Assembly (NCBI GenBank): GCA_036871055.1 | Contig: CP141893.1 | Coordinates: 1,054,001 to 1,118,000 of the forward strand | Direction of reading: 5' to 3' | DNA: 64,000 nt | Source: Bisbaumannia sp015645095 | GTDB lineage: Bacteria; Pseudomonadota; Gammaproteobacteria; Pseudomonadales; Halomonadaceae | Part shown: positions 35,901-43,180 of the stretch, one piece after another | How positions within the stretch are numbered: position 1 is the first letter of the stretch | How the letters are laid out: every line of letters begins with the position of its first letter | Notes under the pieces: model-generated | Database searches by the model: none | The model's input: the letters and a program-made list of their open reading frames with translations, nothing else | Told to the model about the DNA's origin: nothing | Position numbers and translations under genes: made by a program

Positions 35901-36627
35901 ATACCTCGAACGGCAGTGGCGAGTCGAGGTCGTGGAGCCTTTCCAGGATGGCCTGGCCGGGCGCTATCCCCTGGCGCCACAAGCCACCCGGGAGGTGGCA
36001 CTAGCCGACTTCGAGGGATTTTTCGCCAGCGAGGGTATCCTCGATGCATTCTATCGGCACAACCTGCAGCCCTTCATTGAGGGGGCCTCCCGGTTCCCTA
36101 CCCAGCAGGGTGAGGTCCATCTGGGGGCGGGGGTCATCGAGGCGCTTCAGCGCGCCGAGCAGATTCGCCGGGCCTACTTGAATGGCGAGGGAGGTCTAGA
36201 GGTCGCCTTCGACCTTGAGCCGCTCGCCCTGAGTTCCGACAAGCGGCGGGCCCTGATCAATGTCGATGGGCAATTGATCGACTATACCCACGGGGTCAGC
36301 CGTCGGGTGCCGCTTATCTGGCCGAACGGCTTGCGCGATGACAACGAAAGCCGCCTTACCCTGGTGCCAAACCAGGTCAATCGCTCCCCTCGCAGTCTTC
36401 GCCATCATGGGCCCTGGGCCTGGTTCCGGCTCCTCGATCAGGCCCAGGTCACGGGCGTTGGAGAGCGGGAGCTGGAGCTTCGTTTCACCCTCGATGGTGG
36501 CAACATGCGTTATCGACTCAGCACCACAGCAAGACATAACCCCTTTACCCGTCCACTGGTGGCAGGCTTTCAGTTACCCGGCTCTCTCTATGTCGCAGGA
36601 GAACCCGCGCATGCTAGCGACACTTAA
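32986..36627 (+). CDS. tssM: Type VI membrane core protein TssM (IcmF/VasK), 1213 aa
   Basis: Spans the inner membrane and forms the periplasmic channel with TssJ. Two N-terminal membrane helices (about residues 38-57 and 73-95) precede a cytoplasmic NTPase-like domain with Walker A GVENAGKTSL near residue 150. A third helix is at about 480-500 (YLVVGLVLFGGWGHFY). The periplasmic region ends with RLLDQAQVTGVGERELELRFTLDGGNMRYRL, typical of IcmF C-termini. AGGGAGG precedes the ATG. Its end overlaps the GNAT gene by 17 bases. Confidence 0.95.
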   Translation: MWRLVMAALARLRPGAIQAGAGGEPPADGASKWPKRLAIGGGLVLVLILGTMIWWFGPRWQAFGTAPLESWVTRLLASLSLLGGVAVIWGIWLARRLRGFDAQRRQQEQQQRDPCLEPLARQEVRLNRTLSELSQVLGGGADSRYRLPWYLVLGVENAGKTSLINRSCPELALTRVLRASGQANREEWGFDWWISGDRAVLIDPDGELLTQGALQEGEPAELEQRRWKHFVAWLARSRPRRPLDGVVLVIDMQRLNAAEVAVRQAYAALLRARLRELMEQHGSRLPIYVTFSKMDLLKGFEVFCRYDSRVDRQMPFGVTFSADSLHHSGGWEAEFSAAYDELLGRLNQALPRLLADCRGRDEREAVFSFIRQLAGLRDILEGFLKDLLSGDRFSTEALVRGVYFTSVYQQGVPDDPFVEAAARRYGMSEGVQPAHRASCSTPYFVEALFERIIYREAGLAGDNARAARRRLLRKRLGTAAYLVVGLVLFGGWGHFYQLNSDALAKVEARVTTLLASDALPSQSDAFDEALLVSLDRLREAREAFGGHDRPLVRLTQMGLYQGHKIGRALDSAYLAMLEQSLLPALMRELQEEMRAVEPGSDAQLVLLRQLRMLSDASGRQAERVMAFMQERWQHAFPLRGDVQRRWWAHLEYALAHSDLEGRARAGDHDAQAVMHSLQGEIASAQRMLALQPMADRVYATMKAANDRPGQFHDLRQVIGTSFNRLFRDREAGEGSLHIPLWLTRVGFENDFPKALERASETAWIDAWVLGQRDDIDFSAVDRRRLEEALRDRYASDYQAAWRDVLSRIELVPLQGLSQALEVTETLVGASRPLERLLNEIAHQTRLNSPLPTDDEAVDIAVVDSPRYRLAEEIQRHFAPLTALRDRHDDHPSRLDEIELIIGELHEALRRLAAHGDLERQAFLFVRDDLALPGEDPIARLRRSAEELPAPLAGILRSLADQSRQLLTTLAVQYLERQWRVEVVEPFQDGLAGRYPLAPQATREVALADFEGFFASEGILDAFYRHNLQPFIEGASRFPTQQGEVHLGAGVIEALQRAEQIRRAYLNGEGGLEVAFDLEPLALSSDKRRALINVDGQLIDYTHGVSRRVPLIWPNGLRDDNESRLTLVPNQVNRSPRSLRHHGPWAWFRLLDQAQVTGVGERELELRFTLDGGNMRYRLSTTARHNPFTRPLVAGFQLPGSLYVAGEPAHASDT

Positions 36628-37228
36628 ACGTTGGTTGACGCCCCTGATGGCTGGCCGGGCCGACAGCGGCGAAGAGGCGGTGGCGACCTCAGCAGCGCTG
36701 GTTTCCGCCGATGAAGGCGATATTGCCGTCTTCCTGACCGCGCTAGAGCGCGCCGAGCTCGACGGGGCCTCTCCCTGGCGGCTTGGCGGCGAGGAGCGGC
36801 TAGAGGCCCTGCGTCGCGCCCTGGAGTTCGTGGTGCGTCATGGCGTTTGGCCACAGCTTGTGGGGCAACGGATCGCCTACTGGCAGGGGCAGCTGTTGAC
36901 CTTCAGGACAGCGCGGGGCGCACCGCTGGGAATGCTGCTGGTTTGCCGTAGCGCGCCCGAGAGCGCATGGCAGTTGCTTTTCTTCTTTATTGTCCCCGAG
37001 GCCCGGGGGCGTGGGCATGGGGCCCAGCTGTTGTCAGCGGCGTGCCAGCGCTTCCCGGATGCCCCCCTGCAGGCACGCTTGCCGAAGGCGGCGAGCGCTG
37101 CGCAGCAGTGCCTGATCACCACTGGCTTTCGACGGCAGCATATCGATGCCCTGGGCATGGTGACCTATGAGTTGGCGCAGGTGCGTCAGGACATGCGGAT
37201 CAACGCGGGTAATGAGGGAGAACATTGA
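36611..37228 (+). CDS. GNAT-family acetyltransferase-like protein in the type VI operon (205 aa)
   Basis: The start at 36611 lies inside the tssM end and gives MLATLKRWLTPLMAG; a longer in-frame extension is antisense-free shadow of tssM. The central motif FFIVPEARGRGHGAQLL matches the acetyl-CoA-binding motif A (RxxGxG/A) of GNAT enzymes. The N-terminal 60 residues are unrelated to GNAT. Substrate is unknown. It is coupled to tssM and only one base separates its stop from vgrG, so it is part of the operon. It could modify a type VI component or a cargo, or be an accessory protein using the fold without catalysis. Confidence 0.72.
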   Translation: MLATLKRWLTPLMAGRADSGEEAVATSAALVSADEGDIAVFLTALERAELDGASPWRLGGEERLEALRRALEFVVRHGVWPQLVGQRIAYWQGQLLTFRTARGAPLGMLLVCRSAPESAWQLLFFFIVPEARGRGHGAQLLSAACQRFPDAPLQARLPKAASAAQQCLITTGFRRQHIDALGMVTYELAQVRQDMRINAGNEGEH

Positions 37229-37229
37229 A

Positions 37230-38912
37230 ATGAGTAACCCCACAGGACGGCAGTTTACCCTGAGTCTCGCCGGCGCCGATGAAGCCGAACTGGCGGTCGT
37301 CGACTTCAGCCACGAGGAACGGCTGTCATGCCCTTTTCAGCTGCGGGTGCATTTCGCGAGTCCCACGATGGCGTTGGTTCCGGGCGATTTGCTCGATCGA
37401 CCCGCGACCCTGACGGTGTGGCTGGATGGGCGAATACAGCGGCGCTTCCATGGCATCATTGCCGAGCTTGGCTGCGGAGAACGCATCCGGAGGCGCCGTT
37501 GCTATGAGGTCGTGATACGTCCCGCCTTGTGGCGTCTCGGTTTGCGTCAAAACTCGCGTATCTTCCAGCAGCAATCGCCGCTGGCGATCATTAAGCGCCT
37601 CTGCGAGGAGCATGGCCTCGGGGAGCCGAGCTTCGTGGTCGCCCGTGAGCCCGCCGAGCGGGAATTCTGCGTGCAGTATCGTGAGACCGACCTCGATTTC
37701 CTCGAGCGCTTGGCCGCCGAGGAGGGATTCTTCTACTTCCATGAATTCGAGGATGGCGATTTGGCTGGGCATCGGTTGATCTTTGCCGATAGTCCCCAGG
37801 CCTTGATTCGGCGTGGCGAAGTCATTTCCCATCTCGGCGACCCCAATGGCCAGAATCGAGGGATCCGTATCCTGAGCCAGGAGTCGCGCATTCGCCCGAG
37901 GCGCGTCACCCTCAAGGACTACAGCTTCAAGCAGCCCGATTATGCCCACGAACATAGCATGGAGGCCGGTGAGAGTGAGGTAGTGCCGTCCAGGGACTAT
38001 GAGTGGTTTGATTACCCCGGACGTTACAAGGCGGATATCTCCGGGAAGAAGTTTACGCAGATACGCCTGGAACACCTGCGTAAAGACGCGCTGACGGCAA
38101 AAGGCGTCAGCGAACTCCCCGATATGCAGCCGGGGTGGAAGTTCGAACTGACGGGGCATGAGGTAGTGAGCCTAAATGGCGAATGGCAGGTGGTCTCTGT
38201 CCACCACCTTGGTGAGCAACACCAGGCCCTGGAAGAAGAGGCGGTCCCCGCCGAAGCCATGACACGCTATCACAACGAAATCATTATCGTGCCCGCGAAT
38301 ACCGCCTGGCGGCCGGAGCCGAACCCCAAGCCCTGTGTCGATGGTCCGCAAATCGCCACCGTCGTGGGGCCCGAGGGCGAGGAGATCTATTGCGATGAGT
38401 TTGGCCGGGTCAAGGTGCAGTTTCCCTGGGATCGCTATGGTAGCCATGACGAAAAGTCCAGTTGTTGGGTCCGGGTGACCCAGAGTTCGGCGGGGGGTGC
38501 CTGGGGGGCCACGAATATTCCTAGAGTCGGCAATGAGGTCCTCGTCGATTTCCTGGAAGGAGACCCTGACCAGCCGATCATTAATGGCAGGACCTATCAC
38601 GCAAAAAACAAGCCGTCTTATGAGCTTCCTCGGGCGAATACCAAGACGGTAATGAGAACGAAAACTCATAAGGGAGAGGGGTTCAATGAAATCTCCTTCG
38701 AAGACGAAGCCGGCAGGGAGGAGCTCCTGATCAAGGCCTGTCGCAACAAACGAGAGCGTGTACCGAAGGGGGCGGTTAGCGTGGTGGGATTTGATCATGA
38801 CGAGAAACTTCACGCGATGTCGGCCGTCGCCGTGTTGTTTTCTGGAATATGCCCCGTGCTCGCGACTAGCATGGTGGTGGCCGAGGATATCGTGAACAGT
38901 GATCTGGAGTGA
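37230..38912 (+). CDS. vgrG: Type VI spike protein VgrG (TssI) with shortened C-terminus, 560 aa
   Basis: Trimeric spike at the tip of the tube. The gp27-like part includes RYETD-type QYRETDLDFLERLAAEEGFFY and FEDGDLAGHRLIFAD; the gp5 OB-fold part includes FGRVKVQFPWDRYG, WVRVTQSSAGGAWGA, PRVGNEVLVDFLEGDPDQP. Start at 37230 is preferred over the upstream in-frame start because it matches family N-termini. After FEDEAGREELLIKACRN near residue 515 the usual needle (repeated VGxD/TVG strands) is missing. Instead a short tail with a hydrophobic stretch (SAVAVLFSGICPVLATSMVV) ends the protein. This could be a remodelled or truncated spike. Confidence 0.9.
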   Translation: MSNPTGRQFTLSLAGADEAELAVVDFSHEERLSCPFQLRVHFASPTMALVPGDLLDRPATLTVWLDGRIQRRFHGIIAELGCGERIRRRRCYEVVIRPALWRLGLRQNSRIFQQQSPLAIIKRLCEEHGLGEPSFVVAREPAEREFCVQYRETDLDFLERLAAEEGFFYFHEFEDGDLAGHRLIFADSPQALIRRGEVISHLGDPNGQNRGIRILSQESRIRPRRVTLKDYSFKQPDYAHEHSMEAGESEVVPSRDYEWFDYPGRYKADISGKKFTQIRLEHLRKDALTAKGVSELPDMQPGWKFELTGHEVVSLNGEWQVVSVHHLGEQHQALEEEAVPAEAMTRYHNEIIIVPANTAWRPEPNPKPCVDGPQIATVVGPEGEEIYCDEFGRVKVQFPWDRYGSHDEKSSCWVRVTQSSAGGAWGATNIPRVGNEVLVDFLEGDPDQPIINGRTYHAKNKPSYELPRANTKTVMRTKTHKGEGFNEISFEDEAGREELLIKACRNKRERVPKGAVSVVGFDHDEKLHAMSAVAVLFSGICPVLATSMVVAEDIVNSDLE

Positions 38913-38946
38913 TGCCTGTGATGTTACTATTGAGAGGAGGTGAGAC

Positions 38947-39234
38947 ATGCCGGGAGTAATGAGTAATGGCGTGGCTATCATGCATGCCATAAGTCAATAT
39001 CAATGTGTGGCCGTGATGCATTCTCTGGCTCCTGTTCCACCGGCTCCTCTGATTGATCCTGAGCCATCCCGGGTGATGATAAATAATATTCCCGTTCTGA
39101 CCGATGGTGCCATCACCGTTTGCTGTGGTGATAGGGTTATTACCACTGCTATCAATGTAAAGGTAAATGGAAAGCCGGTGATCTTGTTCAAAGATAAGAC
39201 GCTTCAGGGGGGCACGTTTATTCCGTCGGGCTAG
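38947..39234 (+). CDS. PAAR-like spike-tip protein (95 aa)
   Basis: Likely caps the VgrG spike. Two PAAR-like half repeats are visible: RVMINNIPVLTDGAITVCCGDRV-type around residues 42-65, and VKVNGKPVILFKDKTLQGGTF at 70-91, a Gly-rich, beta-turn pattern as in PAAR cones. AGGAGG precedes the ATG. It stands alone without a fused toxin domain, so any effector would bind separately. Base composition turns AT-richer from here on. Confidence 0.7.
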   Translation: MPGVMSNGVAIMHAISQYQCVAVMHSLAPVPPAPLIDPEPSRVMINNIPVLTDGAITVCCGDRVITTAINVKVNGKPVILFKDKTLQGGTFIPSG

Positions 39235-39328
39235 GCGCAACAGGAGAAAGAAGCCTCTGCTTTTAATGCGTTGTGAGCATTGGGGTTAAGCGAAAGTTGT
39301 TCTTGATTTCTTGATAAGGGGATGGGTC

Positions 39329-40228
39329 ATGTCGGATACGAATGCTGAGAATGCTGAAGAGAGCGCGAATGCTGAGAATGCTGAAGAGAGCGCGAATGCT
39401 GAGAATGCTGAAGAGAGCGCGAATGCTGAGAATGCTAAAGAGAGCGCGAATGCTGAGAATGCTGAAGAGAGCGCGAATGCTGAGAATGCTGAAGAGAGCG
39501 CGAATGTTTCCATTTCTAAAAACCAAGTTACATTTTCTATGCCTACCTCTACTTCGGTTGCCCTAGGTGCTACGAATTTTGCCTATGTGGGTCAAAAGGG
39601 GTTTCATTCTATTGGGGCAAGGGCGGATGTTAATCTTGATTTTGTGGAACTCAATTGGACAGTGGTTCAAACGGGGAAGGTATGTAAGACCACGGGACCT
39701 CTGCCTTGGTATCATCGTTACTCACACAGGGGTAATGAGAATAATTATTATTACGGCAACCAGGAGAATCACTATTGCTCCGGTAGTATAAGAAATATCT
39801 ATTACCTTAATGGGGGGGGGAGGGCGTGTACAGTAAGTAATTTTTATAAAAAGCCTGAGGAGGAGCCTGAGGCTGAAGTAAAGCTAATGTCTGAGGTCGA
39901 GGGGACGGTTCAGGTCGAGTGTGAATATTATGTAGTAAAGGCTGCCAATGCTGCAGTCGGCGCCTGTTCTGAATATAGACTTTCTCCGAATTTTGCGGTG
40001 TTATTTTGTACGGATGATACGGATGAAAAGGGCGCTGAATCATATTTTTGCATAAGTTCTAAGGAGATTGAGTCTGAAGCGAAAACTATCTCCATCAAAA
40101 GTAGTGATGGGCCAAGTATAGAGGTGAGTTCCACGGGGATTCTGCTTAAATTCAATGATAGCACCTATATCAAGCTATCCAATGCTGGAGTCGAGATAAA
40201 AGGGTCGATCATTAATCTTAATAATTGA
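39329..40228 (+). CDS. Type VI-associated repeat protein with VgrG-needle-like C-terminus (299 aa)
   Basis: Unknown function. Start at 39329 (ATG followed by SDTNAENAEES). Residues 5-58 are six copies of NAENAEESA. The middle (about 65-165) is unusual, with a Tyr/Asn-rich, Cys-containing stretch. Residues about 250-299 (TISIKSSDGPSIEVSSTGIL, then YIKLSNAGVEIKGSIINLN) have the alternating pattern of the triple-stranded beta-prism needle that usually ends VgrG. It lies just downstream of a VgrG lacking that needle and of a PAAR-like gene, so it may complete or extend the spike or be a cargo. The AT-rich composition differs from the core cluster, suggesting horizontal acquisition. A nine-G tract lies at 39812-39820 within the gene. 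Confidence 0.75.
   Translation: MSDTNAENAEESANAENAEESANAENAEESANAENAKESANAENAEESANAENAEESANVSISKNQVTFSMPTSTSVALGATNFAYVGQKGFHSIGARADVNLDFVELNWTVVQTGKVCKTTGPLPWYHRYSHRGNENNYYYGNQENHYCSGSIRNIYYLNGGGRACTVSNFYKKPEEEPEAEVKLMSEVEGTVQVECEYYVVKAANAAVGACSEYRLSPNFAVLFCTDDTDEKGAESYFCISSKEIESEAKTISIKSSDGPSIEVSSTGILLKFNDSTYIKLSNAGVEIKGSIINLNN
39341..39502 (+). repeat. Six tandem 27-bp repeats in coding sequence
   Basis: Copies of a 27-bp unit beginning AATGCTGAGAATGCTGAAGA start at 39341, 39368, 39395, 39422, 39449 and 39476. The fourth has one change (GAAG to AAAG, Glu to Lys); the others look identical. The unit is nine codons, so copy-number change keeps the frame. Confidence 0.96.
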
Positions 40229-40242
40229 CAATGGGTGGGCTT

Positions 40243-41538
40243 ATGAATGAGGTGCTTTTCTCGACGGTTATCGTTTCGACACCGGATGGTGACCCGGAAT
40301 TGTATAATATTGCCTATCTCCCCGGTGATCGAGGGCTGCGGGAGAGACTCGCCAGTGACTTTGGGGATAGCGGTGCCGGCTTGATTCGTCTGGGCGCGCC
40401 CTTGACGTTGCAAACGCTGGAGCGGCAAGGGCGAGTCTTCCCATGGATGCGGCAGCTCGGCGCGAATGTCAGTGACGAAAACCCCGTTATCCTTCGACGC
40501 TTGAACGTGATGCCGACGGCCCCCGACGCTTCGCTAAGTCCGTCAGAAGCAAGGCAGGATGGCTTCGAAGAAGCCCCCATCGTCCCAATGCTGATAGATG
40601 CCGAGAAGTGGCCCGTCGACGGCCCCTTGTTGGTCGTGTTCAACGTCAGCGAGGCCTGGTCGGCATACCGTCATGTGCGTTCCAGTCGATGGCCGTTTGT
40701 CCGTCTGTGTGACTATGCGGAAAGCAAGTATCCCTGCACGATAGGCGTGCCTTTCGATCACTGGAACGACGACGCAAAATCATTATGCGACTTGGCCGCT
40801 ACGTCCTACGTGATTGAGCAGGTGCCCGATGGCTTGGCCCCCTCGGAAGAAGAGGCTAGAACGGTTCCATTCGATTATGCCAAACAAATACTGATCAATT
40901 TTTATGATCCGAAGATCATGTGTCTTGCCACCGGTGAGATCGATCCATTAGCCGAAGAGCATGGCAAGGAGGAGGCTACGCCAACCATCGTCAGGGTGAT
41001 AAATGGTGATAGGCTTTTTTACCGGCGCTATGAAGAGCGAGAGGGCGTCATCGACTTTCCTCGGGAGAACGGTGCCTATGATAACGATCCCATTCTGGCG
41101 GACTCGGTCGCACTTCTCACCAGGCATGCCCTGTTGGAAACCTATTTGGAATCGCGCGACGTCTTTGTCGATGCGCCAAGCCATGTGCGGTCAGGGCTGG
41201 GTCTGGCCGATGTGTCCGCATTTGTCGATGAAGCGGAGTTTAATGCCAGCTTCTTCGACGATGCGCATGAGTGTATTAGGCTATATATTTGTCATGTCGA
41301 GGAGGAGCTGCATTACAGCGAGATTTTATTCCTGGTTAATGCCCTGTGCGTGTCGGCTGGTGAAAGGGAAAGCGTGGTGGCACGTTTCAAGGAACTCTTG
41401 GCGGCACCACCGGTTATCGGTTTGAGAGAAAAGTTGAATTTGTTCTATGTGGAGGCCATCAGTTCATCGGATACTGAACTTGCGGCGATGAGAGCGTCCG
41501 CACCCTCTGAGGCGTTTCTTAAGGGGCTGGGCAGTTAG
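40243..41538 (+). CDS. Unknown protein, last gene of the type VI cluster (431 aa)
   Basis: Not recognised. No signal peptide or membrane segment. The N-terminal half is mixed alpha/beta with LYNIAYLPGDRGLRERLASDF and PLLVVFNVSEAWSAYRHVR; the C-terminal third is mostly helical (HECIRLYICHVEEELHYSEI). Start at 40243 is chosen because GGGTGGG precedes it; in-frame ATGs at 40225 and 40231 have no such site. The stop of the preceding gene is 14 bases upstream, so they are co-transcribed. Composition is lower in GC than the core genes. By position after vgrG and PAAR it could be an effector, immunity or adaptor protein; the sequence does not decide which. Confidence 0.85.
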   Translation: MNEVLFSTVIVSTPDGDPELYNIAYLPGDRGLRERLASDFGDSGAGLIRLGAPLTLQTLERQGRVFPWMRQLGANVSDENPVILRRLNVMPTAPDASLSPSEARQDGFEEAPIVPMLIDAEKWPVDGPLLVVFNVSEAWSAYRHVRSSRWPFVRLCDYAESKYPCTIGVPFDHWNDDAKSLCDLAATSYVIEQVPDGLAPSEEEARTVPFDYAKQILINFYDPKIMCLATGEIDPLAEEHGKEEATPTIVRVINGDRLFYRRYEEREGVIDFPRENGAYDNDPILADSVALLTRHALLETYLESRDVFVDAPSHVRSGLGLADVSAFVDEAEFNASFFDDAHECIRLYICHVEEELHYSEILFLVNALCVSAGERESVVARFKELLAAPPVIGLREKLNLFYVEAISSSDTELAAMRASAPSEAFLKGLGS

Positions 41539-41562
41539 GCGGTTTATGCAGCTTCCTGAATT

Positions 41563-41866
41563 CTACCAATAATCACCGCGCCGCAGTTTCAGCAACTGGA
41601 TCATGGCGGCCTGGGTCAGCTCCGCCGTGACCCGGGCCAGCCGAGCGGCCAACAGGTAACCACTGCGACGCTCCACCAGCGTGACCAACCCCGACTGCTT
41701 GTGTCCTTGGATCACGGTATCACCCTCCCAGTGACGATTGTCGATTCCCGCCGGACGGTGCTCGATGCTCATCCGGTTGGGGATCTTGCCCAGCCCAGCA
41801 CTTTTGGCCTGGGCACGGTGTTTGCTGCGCCGCTTGGGTTGGAGGAAGTGCTGCCACAGATCTCCA
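41563..41866 (-). pseudogene. IS30-family transposase remnant
   Basis: On the minus strand GDLWQHFLQPKRRSKHR, then GKIPNRMSIEHRP and WEGDTVIQGHKQSGLVTLVE match IS30-family transposases, including the first catalytic Asp of the DDE domain (GDT). It stops after LKLRRGDYW, so the rest of the catalytic domain is gone. The upstream part is broken by an in-frame stop near 41870. No terminal repeats are visible. A dead fragment. Confidence 0.85.
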
Positions 41867-42153
41867 CTTTACTTTGGTCGGTAAAGCAGGGAGGGTACTG
41901 GCGCTGGCCCTCTGCTTCTACCGCGTGATCCAAAGTGCTGCGCTTATTCGATGAAGCCAGGAACAGTAAAGACACATTGTTTAACTATTTCGGGGAAGAG
42001 TAATCTATCTCTTTGGGTTATTCTGGTAAGGCGAAAAAGGATTGATAATAAGGGGGTGAGATACAGTTTGTAAGAAAGTTCTGTGTGGTCTTTATGGCGT
42101 GAATATTTCTCAGCCTGGAAATGATGTTAAAATAAAAGATGAAAGGTAGCTTG
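41867..42153. other. AT-rich spacer before the cyclodipeptide synthase gene
   Basis: About 290 bases. The left part may contain further decayed IS30 sequence. The rest (41980-42150) is AT-rich and probably holds the promoter and leader of the interrupted gene starting at 42154; GAAAGG at 42141-42146 is a plausible ribosome-binding site. No other gene is seen. Confidence 0.45.
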
Positions 42154-42265
42154 ATGAAGATAAAGAAATGTTTCAACGTCGATCGCAGTGAAATCCTCGA
42201 TCGCAGATTTAATGTTTTCTACGCTCTAAGTCTCGGGAATAAATACTTCACGCAAGAGCGCACTA

Positions 42266-43177
42266 GGCTTTGTCCGAAAACTCGAATTTGCTAATGTCAC
42301 CTATGCCGAAGCAGCATAGGTGACCCATGGCAGGACGCTACGAGATCTCCGACAACGGCTGGGCCCTTATCGAGGACATCGTCTCGCCGCCGCAGCGGAC
42401 AGGGCGACCACGCCGCGATGACCGCCAGGTGTTGAATGGCATCTTCTGGATCCTGTGCTCGGGTGCCAAGTGGCGCGATCTACCCGAGCGCTATGGCCCG
42501 TGGAAAACCGTCTATGATCGCTTCCGCCAGTGGCGCGATGACGGCACCTTCGAGGCCGTCCTGGCACGTCTCCAGCTTCGCTTGCGAGAGGATGGCCTGA
42601 TGGATCTGGATACTTGGATGATCGATTCGACATCGATCCGTGCCACCCGGGCCGCCTCTGGAGGCGGAAAAAAGGGGGGCGCCAAGAACCCGTAGACCAT
42701 GCCTTGGGCCGCAGCCGGGGCGGACTGACGACCAAGATCCACATGGTTTGTGACCGGCATGGTTGGCCGCTAACCTTCACACTGTCGGCCGGGCAGGACT
42801 CGGATACTCAGCACTTCATCCCCGCCATGGAGCACGTTCATTTGCCAGGGGCCCAGGGCCGGCCGCGCAAGCGCTGCCGCTTCATCGTGGCAGACAAGGG
42901 CTATGATAGCGATCCGCTGCGCCGCTACTGCGACCGGCACCGCATGAAGCCAATCATTGCCCGGCGCAAGATGAAGCGAAAACCGCGCCCTGGCGCCCCG
43001 CGGGGCTTTGATAAGCCCCGCTATCGAGAGCGAAACATCATCGAGCGCTGTTTCGGCTGGATCAAAGAGTTGCGGCGGGTCTGCACGCGATACGATAAGT
43101 TGGCCAGCAGTTTCAGGGCCATGGTATGCCTGGCGTGCATAGGTCGTTGCCTACGTGCAGACTTTTCAGACAAAGCC
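42266..43177 (+). mobile_element. IS5-family (IS427-like) insertion sequence, 912 bp, intact ends
   Basis: Terminal inverted repeats GGCTTTGTCCGAAAA (42266-42280) and, on the other strand, GGCTTTGTCTGAAAA (43163-43177) differ at one base. The target duplication is TA (42264-42265 and 43178-43179) within a CTAR context, as expected for this family. Two overlapping reading frames encode the transposase through a minus 1 frameshift. Ends, length and frames all look functional. Confidence 0.93.
42327..42695 (+). CDS. IS5-family transposase, orfA (122 aa)
   Basis: N-terminal part of the transposase: ISDNGWALIEDIVSPP, GRPRRDDRQVLNGIFWILCSG, KWRDLPERYGPWKTVYDRFRQW (DUF4096-type region) and the first catalytic Asp in WMIDSTSIRA. 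The frame ends after a slippery tract AAAAAAGGGGGG at 42668-42679, where a minus 1 shift leads into orfB. Confidence 0.92.
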   Translation: MAGRYEISDNGWALIEDIVSPPQRTGRPRRDDRQVLNGIFWILCSGAKWRDLPERYGPWKTVYDRFRQWRDDGTFEAVLARLQLRLREDGLMDLDTWMIDSTSIRATRAASGGGKKGGAKNP

Positions 43178-43180
43178 TAA
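42614..43180 (+). CDS. IS5-family transposase, orfB, made by minus 1 frameshift from orfA
   Basis: Genuine sequence of this frame begins at the slippery tract near 42670; the part before it overlaps orfA in another frame. It carries DHALGRSRGGLTTKIH, the second catalytic Asp in FIVADKGYDSD, and the catalytic Glu region RNIIERCFGWIKELRRVCTRYD. The stop codon TAA at 43178-43180 lies outside the element: its TA is the target duplication and its last A is host sequence. Confidence 0.92.
   Translation: MDDRFDIDPCHPGRLWRRKKGGRQEPVDHALGRSRGGLTTKIHMVCDRHGWPLTFTLSAGQDSDTQHFIPAMEHVHLPGAQGRPRKRCRFIVADKGYDSDPLRRYCDRHRMKPIIARRKMKRKPRPGAPRGFDKPRYRERNIIERCFGWIKELRRVCTRYDKLASSFRAMVCLACIGRCLRADFSDKA

Noticed and set aside
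38760..38912. Frameshift in vgrG that hides a normal needle
   Set aside because: The other two frames were read by eye and show no needle-like VG/TVG pattern; raw reads would settle it.
39341..39502. CRISPR-like array
   Set aside because: The 27-bp units are directly adjacent with no spacers and are in frame within a coding gene.
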